The position numbers and the translations under genes were made by a program. DNA of 64,000 nt from Streptomyces sp. NBC_01353 (lineage in GTDB: Bacteria > Actinomycetota > Actinomycetes > Streptomycetales > Streptomycetaceae): assembly GCF_036237275.1 (NCBI RefSeq), contig NZ_CP108352.1, positions 6,634,001 to 6,698,000 on the forward strand, in the 5' to 3' direction. The notes under the pieces were generated by a model, which was given only the letters and a program-made list of their open reading frames with translations, ran no database searches and was not told the DNA's origin. The number at the start of each line of letters is the position of its first letter. The first letter of the stretch is position 1. Shown here piece after piece: positions 53,591 to 60,505 of the stretch.

Positions 53591-53986
53591 ATGCGCGCGC
53601 CGCACCACAGGGCCGCCGCTCTCGCCTCGGCCGCCGCACTCCTCGCCGGACTCGCCGTCGCGGCCGAGGTGCGCGCGGCGCCCGCTCCCACCGAGGACGC
53701 CCCGCCGGCCGTCGCCCAGGAGCCCGAGAACTTCGGGGCCTCCTGCCGCACGGTCGTCGAGGGCTCCCGCGTCACCGCCTACTGTCACAACCCCTACCCC
53801 GACACCGATCGTGTCCGGCTGCACGTCGAGTGCGACCGATGGTGGGACGTCGACACCGACAGCGCCCCCGTCGACGTGGAGGCGACCGCCTACGCCCGGC
53901 TGACCGGTCGTTGCTGGAAGGAGGTCCGCTCCGTCTGGCTCACGCACCAACCGGTCGAGCCGGCTCCGCGGGCCCCGGGTTCCTGA
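53591..53986 (+). CDS. Secreted small protein of unknown function
   Basis: 131 residues. A signal peptide (ALASAAALLAGLAVAAEVRAA) precedes a mature domain with four Cys (SCRTV, AYCHNP, VECDRWWD, GRCWKE) likely forming two disulfides. The family is unknown to me. ATG 53591 follows GGGGAGGAGG. Its last 47 bp are antisense to the end of the GntR gene, so no terminator separates the two. Confidence 0.8.
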   Translation: MRAPHHRAAALASAAALLAGLAVAAEVRAAPAPTEDAPPAVAQEPENFGASCRTVVEGSRVTAYCHNPYPDTDRVRLHVECDRWWDVDTDSAPVDVEATAYARLTGRCWKEVRSVWLTHQPVEPAPRAPGS

Positions 53987-54644
53987 GGCACATGAACGGA
54001 TACCCGGCCGCCTCGGCCGCCGCCGTGTCCGCGTCGCCCGCCCGGATCGCCTCCACCAGGCGCGCGTGGTCCATGTGGTGCTCCGGCCGCAGCTCCTGGC
54101 CCACGTCGTCGCGCAGCCACTGCCGCAGGACGTCCCCGAGGTCGGCGTAGAGCTCGGTCAGTACGTCGTTGTGCGAGGCGACCACCACGGCGTGGTGGAA
54201 GGCGCCGTCGGCCGTCACGAACCGCTCGGCGTCGCCCGACCGCCAGGCCTCCTCGCGACCGCTCAGCAGCGCGTCCAGCTGCTTCAGGTCCCGCTCCGTG
54301 CGCCGCTGCGCCGCGAGCCGCGCCGCCGAGGACTCCAGCGTCGAGCGCAGCTCGGCGATGTGCCGCGGATCAGACCCGGCGAACCGGCGGTGCATCACGC
54401 CGGCGAGCTCACTGGTCGCGACGACATAGGTGCCCGAGCCCTGCCGGATGTCGAGCAGCCCGTTGTGCGCGAGTGCGCGGACCGCCTCGCGCACGGTGTT
54501 GCGGGCCACGCCCAGCTGCTCGACCAGCTCCGGTTCGGTCGGGATCCGTGACCCGACCGGCCACTCACCGGAGGTGATCTGGTTCCGCAGCTCTGTGATC
54601 ACCTGATCGGAGAGCCCGGAACGCCGGGGGGAGCCGAGCGCCAT
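53940..54644 (-). CDS. FadR-type GntR family transcriptional regulator
   Basis: 234 residues. N-terminal winged helix: LRNQITSGEWPVGSRIPTEPELVEQLGVARNTVREAVRALAHNGLLDIRQGSGTYV, the GntR signature. The C-terminal all-helical FCD domain carries metal-binding-like Asp/His residues (DGAFHHAVVVASHN, EHHMDHARLVEAI). ATG 54644 is used; the gene is divergent from the MFS exporter with a perfect palindrome between, so it likely represses that gene. It overlaps the secreted protein gene at its end. Confidence 0.9.
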   Translation of the reverse strand: MALGSPRRSGLSDQVITELRNQITSGEWPVGSRIPTEPELVEQLGVARNTVREAVRALAHNGLLDIRQGSGTYVVATSELAGVMHRRFAGSDPRHIAELRSTLESSAARLAAQRRTERDLKQLDALLSGREEAWRSGDAERFVTADGAFHHAVVVASHNDVLTELYADLGDVLRQWLRDDVGQELRPEHHMDHARLVEAIRAGDADTAAAEAAGYPFMCLRNPGPAEPARPVGA

Positions 54645-54679
54645 GGTGCACCTTCCATTTCGTTCCGGATTGGACAATC

Positions 54680-54694
54680 AATCATCCCATGATT
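54680..54694. promoter_or_regulatory. GntR operator candidate overlapping the MFS promoter
   Basis: AATCAT-CCC-ATGATT is a perfect 6-3-6 palindrome. It lies between a TTGGAC (-35-like, 54670-54675) and a TATGAT (-10-like, 54696-54701), which would block the MFS gene when bound. The 20-base spacing is longer than ideal. Confidence 0.72.
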
Positions 54695-54708
54695 CTATGA
54701 TGGCGCTC

Positions 54709-56004
54709 ATGCATGACGAGCCGCAGACCCTCGAGACCGCCGCACCGCCGGCCCGAACCTCCAAGCAGACCGCCACCGTGGGGGATTCTTCCGTACCGGA
54801 CCGGCAGGCCCTCTGGATCACCCGGATCGTCCTCGTCGGACTCGTCCTCGCCGCGCTCAACCTCCGCCCGGCCATCACCAGCCTCGGCGCCCTCCTCGAA
54901 GAGGTCCGCGACGGACTCCACATGAGCGGCAGCGTGGCCGGCGTCCTCACCTCCGTACCCCCGCTCTGCTTCGCGGTCTTCGGCATCATGGCGCCCCGCC
55001 TCGCCCGCCGCTTCGGCCCCGCCGCGGTGGTCTGCGCCGGCATGGCCGCGATCCTCGCGGGCCTCGCCGTCCGCCCCTTCGCCTCAGGCACCGTCGGCTT
55101 CCTCGCCGCCAGCGCCCTCGCCCTCATGGGCATCGCCGTCAGCAACGTCCTCATGCCCGTCATCGTCAAGCGGTACTACCCCGACCGCGTCGGCAGCGTG
55201 ACCGGCCTGTACTCCATGGCGCTCGCCCTCGGCACCTCCCTGGCCGCCGCCGCGACCGTGCCCATGACCGAGGCCCTGGGCGGCAGTTGGCGCACCGGCC
55301 TCGGCGTCTGGGCGCTCCTCGCCGCCCTCGCCGTACTGCCCTGGGTCCCGCTGCTGCGCGACCGGGGTACGGGGTCGGCGACAGGCGCCCCCGAGGCCCG
55401 AGCCGCGGCCCCCTCGGCCACCCCGCTCCGGATCACCCGCAGCCGCACCGCCTGGGCCCTCGGCGCCTACTTCGGCCTCCAGGCCACCGGCGCGTACATC
55501 ACGATGGGCTGGATGCCGCAGATCTTCCGGGACGCCGGCGTCCCGGCCGGTACGGCCGGTGTGCTGCTCGCCGTCACCATGGTGATGGGCGTACCGCTCG
55601 CGTTCGTCATCCCGCGCCTGGCGACCCGGCTCAAGAACCAGGGGCCGATCGTCGTCGCCCTGGGCCTGTGCGGTCTGGTCGGCTACACCGGCCTCTTCCT
55701 CGCGCCCGCCGGCGGAGCCTGGGTCTGGGCGGTGCTCCTCGGCGTCTCCAACTGCTCCTTCCCGCTCGCCCTCACCATGATCGGTATGCGCTCGCGCAGC
55801 GGCGCCGGCGTCGTCCGGCTCTCCGCCTTCGCACAGAGCGTCGGCTACCTCATCTCCATCCCCGGCCCGCTCCTGGTCGGCGTCCTCTACCAGCACAGCG
55901 GCGGCTGGGGCCTGCCCATCGCGCTCATGGCCGGGCTGATGATCCCCCAGATGATCGTCGGCACCCTCGCCGGAAGGGACCGGACCGTCGAGGACGAATG
56001 CTGA
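54709..56004 (+). CDS. MFS transporter, CynX/NimT-like
   Basis: 431 residues with about 12 transmembrane helices. Characteristic segments are ALNLRPAITSLGALLEEVRDGL in helix 1 and GMRSRSGAGVVRLSAFAQSVGYLISIPGPLLVG near the end, typical of the CynX/NimT group that moves cyanate, nitroimidazoles or small anions. ATG 54709 would be leaderless (TATGAT ends 7 bases before). An ATG at 54697 gives a longer start inside the promoter. It is followed after 17 bp by an SGM_5486-type micro-protein. Regulation by the divergent GntR is likely. Confidence 0.85.
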   Translation: MHDEPQTLETAAPPARTSKQTATVGDSSVPDRQALWITRIVLVGLVLAALNLRPAITSLGALLEEVRDGLHMSGSVAGVLTSVPPLCFAVFGIMAPRLARRFGPAAVVCAGMAAILAGLAVRPFASGTVGFLAASALALMGIAVSNVLMPVIVKRYYPDRVGSVTGLYSMALALGTSLAAAATVPMTEALGGSWRTGLGVWALLAALAVLPWVPLLRDRGTGSATGAPEARAAAPSATPLRITRSRTAWALGAYFGLQATGAYITMGWMPQIFRDAGVPAGTAGVLLAVTMVMGVPLAFVIPRLATRLKNQGPIVVALGLCGLVGYTGLFLAPAGGAWVWAVLLGVSNCSFPLALTMIGMRSRSGAGVVRLSAFAQSVGYLISIPGPLLVGVLYQHSGGWGLPIALMAGLMIPQMIVGTLAGRDRTVEDEC

Positions 56005-56021
56005 GATGCGAGACTGTCTCC

Positions 56022-56138
56022 ATGCCAGTGCTCGACCCGAACCCCCCGAACGGCCAGAAGAAGCTCCTGCTCGTGCTCGGCGCGATGCTGGGGATCTCGG
56101 TCGTCATCGCCGTCATCGCCACCATCGCCTCCCCCTGA
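56022..56138 (+). CDS. SGM_5486-type transporter-associated micro-protein
   Basis: 38 residues, MPVLDPNPPNGQKKLLLVLG then one hydrophobic helix (AMLGISVVIAVIATIASP). The sequence matches, from memory, the SGM_5486 family of transporter-associated proteins, found after MFS exporters in Streptomyces. It probably sits in the membrane next to the exporter; its role is not known. ATG 56022 is the only good start. Confidence 0.85.
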   Translation: MPVLDPNPPNGQKKLLLVLGAMLGISVVIAVIATIASP

Positions 56139-56294
56139 CCCGCCCTCGAGGTGGGGTTAACCCCTCCATCCCCTAGGGGGTGAGTCTCAGGGTGAAGTAG
56201 GTGGATCACCGGATGGGCTCGACGATGCGCGCTCCGTAGCGTGGAGACATCGCGGCAGTCACCGCCGCGGAAGTCCCGACCCACGGAGGCGGCC

Positions 56295-56501
56295 ATGTCG
56301 GCCCGTACGCACACCCGGACCCCGTCCCCGTCCGTCGGCGGCGTCGACACCCGGCTGCCCTGGTGGGCGCTCGCCCTCCCGGTGGCCGCGTTCGTCGCCC
56401 TCTTCCTGCTGATCACGGGACCGGGCGGGGCCCACGCGGCCGGTGGCGACCCATCGGTCGGGCATCTCCTGGAGCAGATCCAGCAGACGCTGCCCCACTG
56501 A
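56295..56501 (+). CDS. Small single-helix membrane protein
   Basis: 68 residues: a short polar N-terminus, one hydrophobic helix (LPWWALALPVAAFVALFLLITG) and an extracytoplasmic or cytoplasmic tail HAAGGDPSVGHLLEQIQQTLPH. ATG 56295 follows GGAGG. Similar short proteins occur in Streptomyces without assigned function. Upstream lies GGGGTTAACCCC (56151-56162), a perfect palindrome of unknown meaning. Confidence 0.7.
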   Translation: MSARTHTRTPSPSVGGVDTRLPWWALALPVAAFVALFLLITGPGGAHAAGGDPSVGHLLEQIQQTLPH

Positions 56502-56548
56502 CCCAACACCCTGCGCCCGGTGGCTCGTTTCGTGCGAAGCTGGAGCCC

Positions 56549-57100
56549 ATGAGCGTCGCAGCGACTTCCGGGGGGACACCCCCCGGACCCCCCGAACCCC
56601 GCAGGATTGTGTTGCTCCGGCATGCCAAGGCCGACTGGCCCCAGGTGTCCGACCACGAGCGACCGCTCGCCGACCGCGGCCGCGCGGACGCCCCCGTGGC
56701 CGGGCGCAAGCTCGCCGAAACCGGGATCACCTTCGATCTGGCCCTCTGCTCGACCGCCGTCAGGACCCGTGAGACCTGGAAACTGGCGGTGCAGGAGCTG
56801 CCGCACCGCCCCAGGACCGTCTACGAGGAGCGGTTGTACGAGGCCTCGCCCGGCGAGCTGATCGCCCTGCTCAACGAGGTCTCCGACGAGGTCAAGAACG
56901 TCCTCGTCATCGGCCACAACCCCGGGATGCACGCCCTCTCCGACGCCCTCGCGGGCTCGGCCGAGGGCGACGCCCTGGCCCGGATGGAACGGGGCGGCTT
57001 CCCCACCGCCGCGTTCTCCGTCCTCGGCTTCAGCGGCTCCTGGAAGTCCGTGGAGCTCGGCGTGGGCACCCTGCTGGACTACTGGGCCCCGCACAGCTGA
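56549..57100 (+). CDS. SixA-like histidine phosphatase
   Basis: 183 residues of the phosphoglycerate mutase-like fold. The catalytic His is in LLRHAKAD (about residue 25) and the second in IGHNPGMH (about 125); VRTRETW carries an active-site Arg. SixA acts on phosphohistidine in phosphorelay proteins; actinobacterial relatives have unknown targets. ATG 56549 follows TGGAG. The gene ends at a strong hairpin shared with serB. Confidence 0.9.
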   Translation: MSVAATSGGTPPGPPEPRRIVLLRHAKADWPQVSDHERPLADRGRADAPVAGRKLAETGITFDLALCSTAVRTRETWKLAVQELPHRPRTVYEERLYEASPGELIALLNEVSDEVKNVLVIGHNPGMHALSDALAGSAEGDALARMERGGFPTAAFSVLGFSGSWKSVELGVGTLLDYWAPHS

Positions 57101-57107
57101 CCCGCCC

Positions 57108-57162
57108 GCGTACGGCGAAGGGCCCGGCCACCCCAGGGGGGACCGGGCCCTTCGCCGTACGC
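57108..57162. terminator. Bidirectional terminator between sixA and serB
   Basis: Perfect 20-bp arms beginning GCGTACGGCGAAGGGCCCGG around a 15-base loop, between two convergent genes. Confidence 0.9.
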
Positions 57163-57187
57163 AGCGGGACGGGGCGGGACGCGGACG

Positions 57188-58402
57188 TCAGTGCAGCAGT
57201 TCCTCGTCGCCGTCCGCCGCCTCGACCTCCTCGCGGGTGATTCCCAGCAGGTAGAGGACGGTGTCGAGGAAGGGCACGTTCACGGCGGTGTGGGCGGCCT
57301 GGCGCACCACGGGCTTGGCGTTGAAGGCCACGCCGAGGCCGGCCGTGTTCAGCATGTCGAGGTCGTTCGCGCCGTCGCCGATCGCCACGGTCTGGGAGAG
57401 CGGCACCCCCGCCTCCACCGCGAACCGGCGCAGCAGCCGCGCCTTGCCCGCACGGTCCACGATCTCGCCGGTGACCCGGCCGGTCAGCTTCCCGTCCACG
57501 ATCTCCAGCGTGTTGGCCGAGGCGAAGTCGAGCCCCAGCCTCTCCTTGAGATCGTCCGTGACCTGGGTGAACCCGCCCGAGACCACGCCGACCTGGTAGC
57601 CGAGCCGCTTGAGCGTACGGATGAGGGTGCGCGCGCCGGGGGTGAGCCGTACCTCGGCACGGACCTTGTCCACCACCGAGGCGTCGAGCCCGGCCAGCAG
57701 CTCCACGCGCGCGTGCAGGGACTGCTCGAAGTCCAGCTCGCCACGCATCGCCGCCGCCGTGACCTCGGCGACCTTGTCCTCGCAGCCCGCGTGCGCCGCG
57801 AAGAGCTCGATCACCTCGTCCTGGATCAGTGTGGAGTCGACATCCATGACGACCAGCCGCTGCGCACGGCGGTGCAGCCCCGCCGAGACCACGGCCACGT
57901 CCACACCGATGCCGTGCGCCTGCGTGGCCAGTGCGGTCCGCAGCGGCTCGGTCTCGCAGCCCGAGACGGCGAACTCGACCGCCGTCACCGGGTACTTCGC
58001 GAGGCGGAAGATACGGTCGATGTTGCCGCCGTTCTCGGCGATCCTCGCCGTTATGGCGGCGGTCTGCTCGGCGGTCAGCGGGTGCCCGAGGACGGTGACG
58101 TGCGAACGGCCACTGCCGCGCGGACGGTTGTCGCCGGTGCCGGAGATGATCTCCGCCTGGAGCTTCAGCGACTCGGCCCAGCTGTGGATCGTCGCGCGCA
58201 GCTCGCCCTGGGAGGCGACGGTCGGCTCGGTGACGAGCGCGCACAGGACGAGGCGGCCGCGGGACACGACCTGCTCGATGTCCACGACGTCGACGGAGTA
58301 GGCGGCGAGGGTGTCGAAGAGCCCGGCGGTGATCCCGGGACGGTCCTTCCCGAAGATCTTGACGAGAAGGGTGGGAACGTCTGAGGTCTGCGATGCGCTC
58401 AT
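57188..58402 (-). CDS. serB: Phosphoserine phosphatase with N-terminal ACT domains
   Basis: 404 residues. The N-terminal ACT-like region (VKIFGKDRPGITAGLFDTLAAYSVDVVDIEQ) may sense serine. HAD catalytic motifs are DVDSTLI (about residue 187), SGG and GDGANDLDML. It makes serine from phosphoserine. ATG 58402 is used; upstream GTG 58486 would add 28 residues with no family similarity. Convergent with the sixA-like gene through the 57108 hairpin. Confidence 0.95.
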   Translation of the reverse strand: MSASQTSDVPTLLVKIFGKDRPGITAGLFDTLAAYSVDVVDIEQVVSRGRLVLCALVTEPTVASQGELRATIHSWAESLKLQAEIISGTGDNRPRGSGRSHVTVLGHPLTAEQTAAITARIAENGGNIDRIFRLAKYPVTAVEFAVSGCETEPLRTALATQAHGIGVDVAVVSAGLHRRAQRLVVMDVDSTLIQDEVIELFAAHAGCEDKVAEVTAAAMRGELDFEQSLHARVELLAGLDASVVDKVRAEVRLTPGARTLIRTLKRLGYQVGVVSGGFTQVTDDLKERLGLDFASANTLEIVDGKLTGRVTGEIVDRAGKARLLRRFAVEAGVPLSQTVAIGDGANDLDMLNTAGLGVAFNAKPVVRQAAHTAVNVPFLDTVLYLLGITREEVEAADGDEELLH

Positions 58403-58519
58403 GGTGGTTCCACCGTATCGGGCACTGGGTGCCACCAGTCCCCCCGTCCCGCGTACCGGACACCCGGCTGGTCGCACCCTTGTCACCGTAGCCCTCCGAA
58501 GGGCGGCGGGCGCGACCGG

Positions 58520-60250
58520 TCACGACGACCCGCGCCCCGGCCGACCGGGCGCCGAACCGGACGGACCCGCCGAACCGGACGGACCCGCCGAACCGGACGG
58601 ACCCGACGGGCCGGACGGACCCGACGGGCCGGACGGACGGGACGGACCAGGGCGCGGCGGACCAGGCGGACCAGGCCGCGGCGGACCGGGCGGACCGGGC
58701 AGCGGGGGCGGTAGAGGCGGCGGTGGCGGAGGAGGGGCCCAGAGGCCGGGACCCGCCTGCGTCGGAGCGCTGTGCAGCCCGCCGTCGCCCTGCTCGCTCC
58801 CGTACGGACGCGTCCCCACGCCCGGCGGCCGGTACGGCACCGAGGGGCGGTACGGCCCCGGCGGACGGGCCGGGTCTCCGTACGTACGCTCCCGGCCACC
58901 CGCCACCCCCGCCGCGCACGCGAGCAGCGCCCCCAGGCCCCCCGCACCCGCTCCCCACACCGCCCCCAGCAACAGCGCCGCCCCGACGTCCCCGTGCAGC
59001 TCGATCCCCGCGTCGAACGCGTCGACCCCGAGCACCGCGAGCGACGCGTCCACCGACACCCCGCTCAGCACGACCAGCAACGGCAGCGCGAGCGCGTTCG
59101 CCACACCGAGCCGCACCGCGCACCGCCAGGCGAAGCCGGCCGCCCCCAGCCCCGCCCGGGGCGTACGGGCCGCGGCCAGCACCCCCGCGGCGAGCATCGT
59201 CACGACCGCGGCGACCGCGAGCAACCAGACCCCCTCGTCGAGCTCCGCGAGCCGGCCCACCGTCACCGGTCGCTCCGCCGAACCCCGTACGAGCGCGTCC
59301 AGCGGATCAGGCAGCACCTCCGCCATCGACCCGCGCCCGGCGCCCTGCCAGGGCACGAAGAGCCCGAGCGGGACCCCGACCCCCACCCCGTTCGGCGCGC
59401 CCAGCAGAGCCGCCCCGGCAACCCGGCGCGGATCGTCGTCGCCGAGCGCCGCGTACCCCGCCGCGGCGCAACCGGCGGCCACCGCCACCAGGACCCCCGT
59501 CACCAGGGCCGAAACCGCCGGCCGCGCCGCCCGCCGCACCGCGTCCCCGACCCGCCCCGGCGGCAGCGGCGCCCGCCGCGAGGCGAGCAGTGCGATCAGC
59601 ACCACCCCGACGACCCAGAACAGCGCCCCCGCCAGCGACTCGACGGCGTTCACCGAGAACCCCACCGACGCCTCCGCCTCCACCAGGTCGCTGACCCGGT
59701 CCGGCAGCAGCCCGCCGATGTCCCCGATGCCACCGATGCCACCGACGTCGATGTCCGCGATCCCGCCCGCCCCCGGAATCTCGTCGACGCCCCACGCGCC
59801 CCCGTCGATGGTCACCACGTCGTTCCCGGCCCACGCCAGACCGGCCACGACCGCCAGGAACAGCGTCACCAGAACCAGGACCCGGGCGGCGAGTTCCGTC
59901 CCCGAGACGTACGGCCCGGCGCGGCGCAGCGAGCGCAGGAAGAAGTACGCGAGGAACAGTGCCCCCGTCAGGGAGACCCCCAATGGCGTGAAGTCGACGG
60001 CGGTCTCCACCGCCGCACCTTCCAGACCGAACGCCGACACATCGCCCGACGGTGTCACGGACCCGCCCACACCGAGCACGACCACGGCGGCCGTCATCGG
60101 CCCCAGCCCACCGGCCGCGTCCGCGCCCAGCAGATGGAGTCCGAGCGCCGCGGCACCCGCCATCCCCACCAGTGCCCAGCTCACCGCGGCGATCGAGGCC
60201 AGAATCACATCGATCGCGCCCGCCCGCCCGCCATCGCCGCCCGCATCCAT
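58520..60250 (-). CDS. Streptophobe family membrane protein with collagen-like tail
   Basis: 576 residues, about ten or more hydrophobic helices (for example VVVLGVGGS, GALFLAYFFLRSL, VLVLVTLFLAVVAGLAWAG and SLAGALFWVVGVVLIALLAS). It matches the Streptomyces-restricted streptophobe family, whose function is unknown. The C-terminal 110 residues are Pro/Gly/Ser-rich with a GPSGPSGPSG run encoded by an 18-bp tandem repeat. ATG 60250 with GGGGGG upstream is chosen; ATG 60283 would add 11 residues. Confidence 0.85.
   Translation of the reverse strand: MDAGGDGGRAGAIDVILASIAAVSWALVGMAGAAALGLHLLGADAAGGLGPMTAAVVVLGVGGSVTPSGDVSAFGLEGAAVETAVDFTPLGVSLTGALFLAYFFLRSLRRAGPYVSGTELAARVLVLVTLFLAVVAGLAWAGNDVVTIDGGAWGVDEIPGAGGIADIDVGGIGGIGDIGGLLPDRVSDLVEAEASVGFSVNAVESLAGALFWVVGVVLIALLASRRAPLPPGRVGDAVRRAARPAVSALVTGVLVAVAAGCAAAGYAALGDDDPRRVAGAALLGAPNGVGVGVPLGLFVPWQGAGRGSMAEVLPDPLDALVRGSAERPVTVGRLAELDEGVWLLAVAAVVTMLAAGVLAAARTPRAGLGAAGFAWRCAVRLGVANALALPLLVVLSGVSVDASLAVLGVDAFDAGIELHGDVGAALLLGAVWGAGAGGLGALLACAAGVAGGRERTYGDPARPPGPYRPSVPYRPPGVGTRPYGSEQGDGGLHSAPTQAGPGLWAPPPPPPPLPPPLPGPPGPPRPGPPGPPRPGPSRPSGPSGPSGPSGPSGSAGPSGSAGPSGSAPGRPGRGSS
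58554..58643. repeat. 18-bp tandem repeat (five copies) in the streptophobe C-terminus
   Basis: Five units, 58554-58571, 58572-58589, 58590-58607, 58608-58625 and 58626-58643, differ by a few bases and encode six-residue SGSAGP/SGPSGP-type repeats. The frame is kept. Confidence 0.85.
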
Positions 60251-60467
60251 CAGAACCCCCCGGTTCGTGGCGAGTTGCCCCATTCATGCATGATCCGTAT
60301 GCACTCATGGGTGCTTACCACTCTCCGGGGTGGTTTCTCCTTGCGTCAACGGCCCGTGCGGGGGCACTCGGGGGCGGTCGAAGCACGCCTCTGCGGGGTC
60401 TTCACACCGCCCGACTTTCGGAGTACGGGCAGGGCCTGAAATAGTTCCCCCCGATGTTCGCCATCCC

Positions 60468-60473
60468 TAGACT
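60468..60473 (+). promoter_or_regulatory. Putative -10 element (TAGACT) for the FHA-ABC gene
   Basis: TAGACT about 32 bp before the GTG start, in a 255-bp divergent gap; no clear -35 element at proper spacing. Confidence 0.35.
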
Positions 60474-60505
60474 CCCTGCGACGGGGGTACATCGGGGGAC
60501 AAGTA

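Noticed and set aside
53591-54644. Toxin-antitoxin pair (small secreted protein plus regulator)
   Set aside because: The genes are convergent, the small protein has a signal peptide, and the regulator is a FadR-type GntR that pairs naturally with the exporter.
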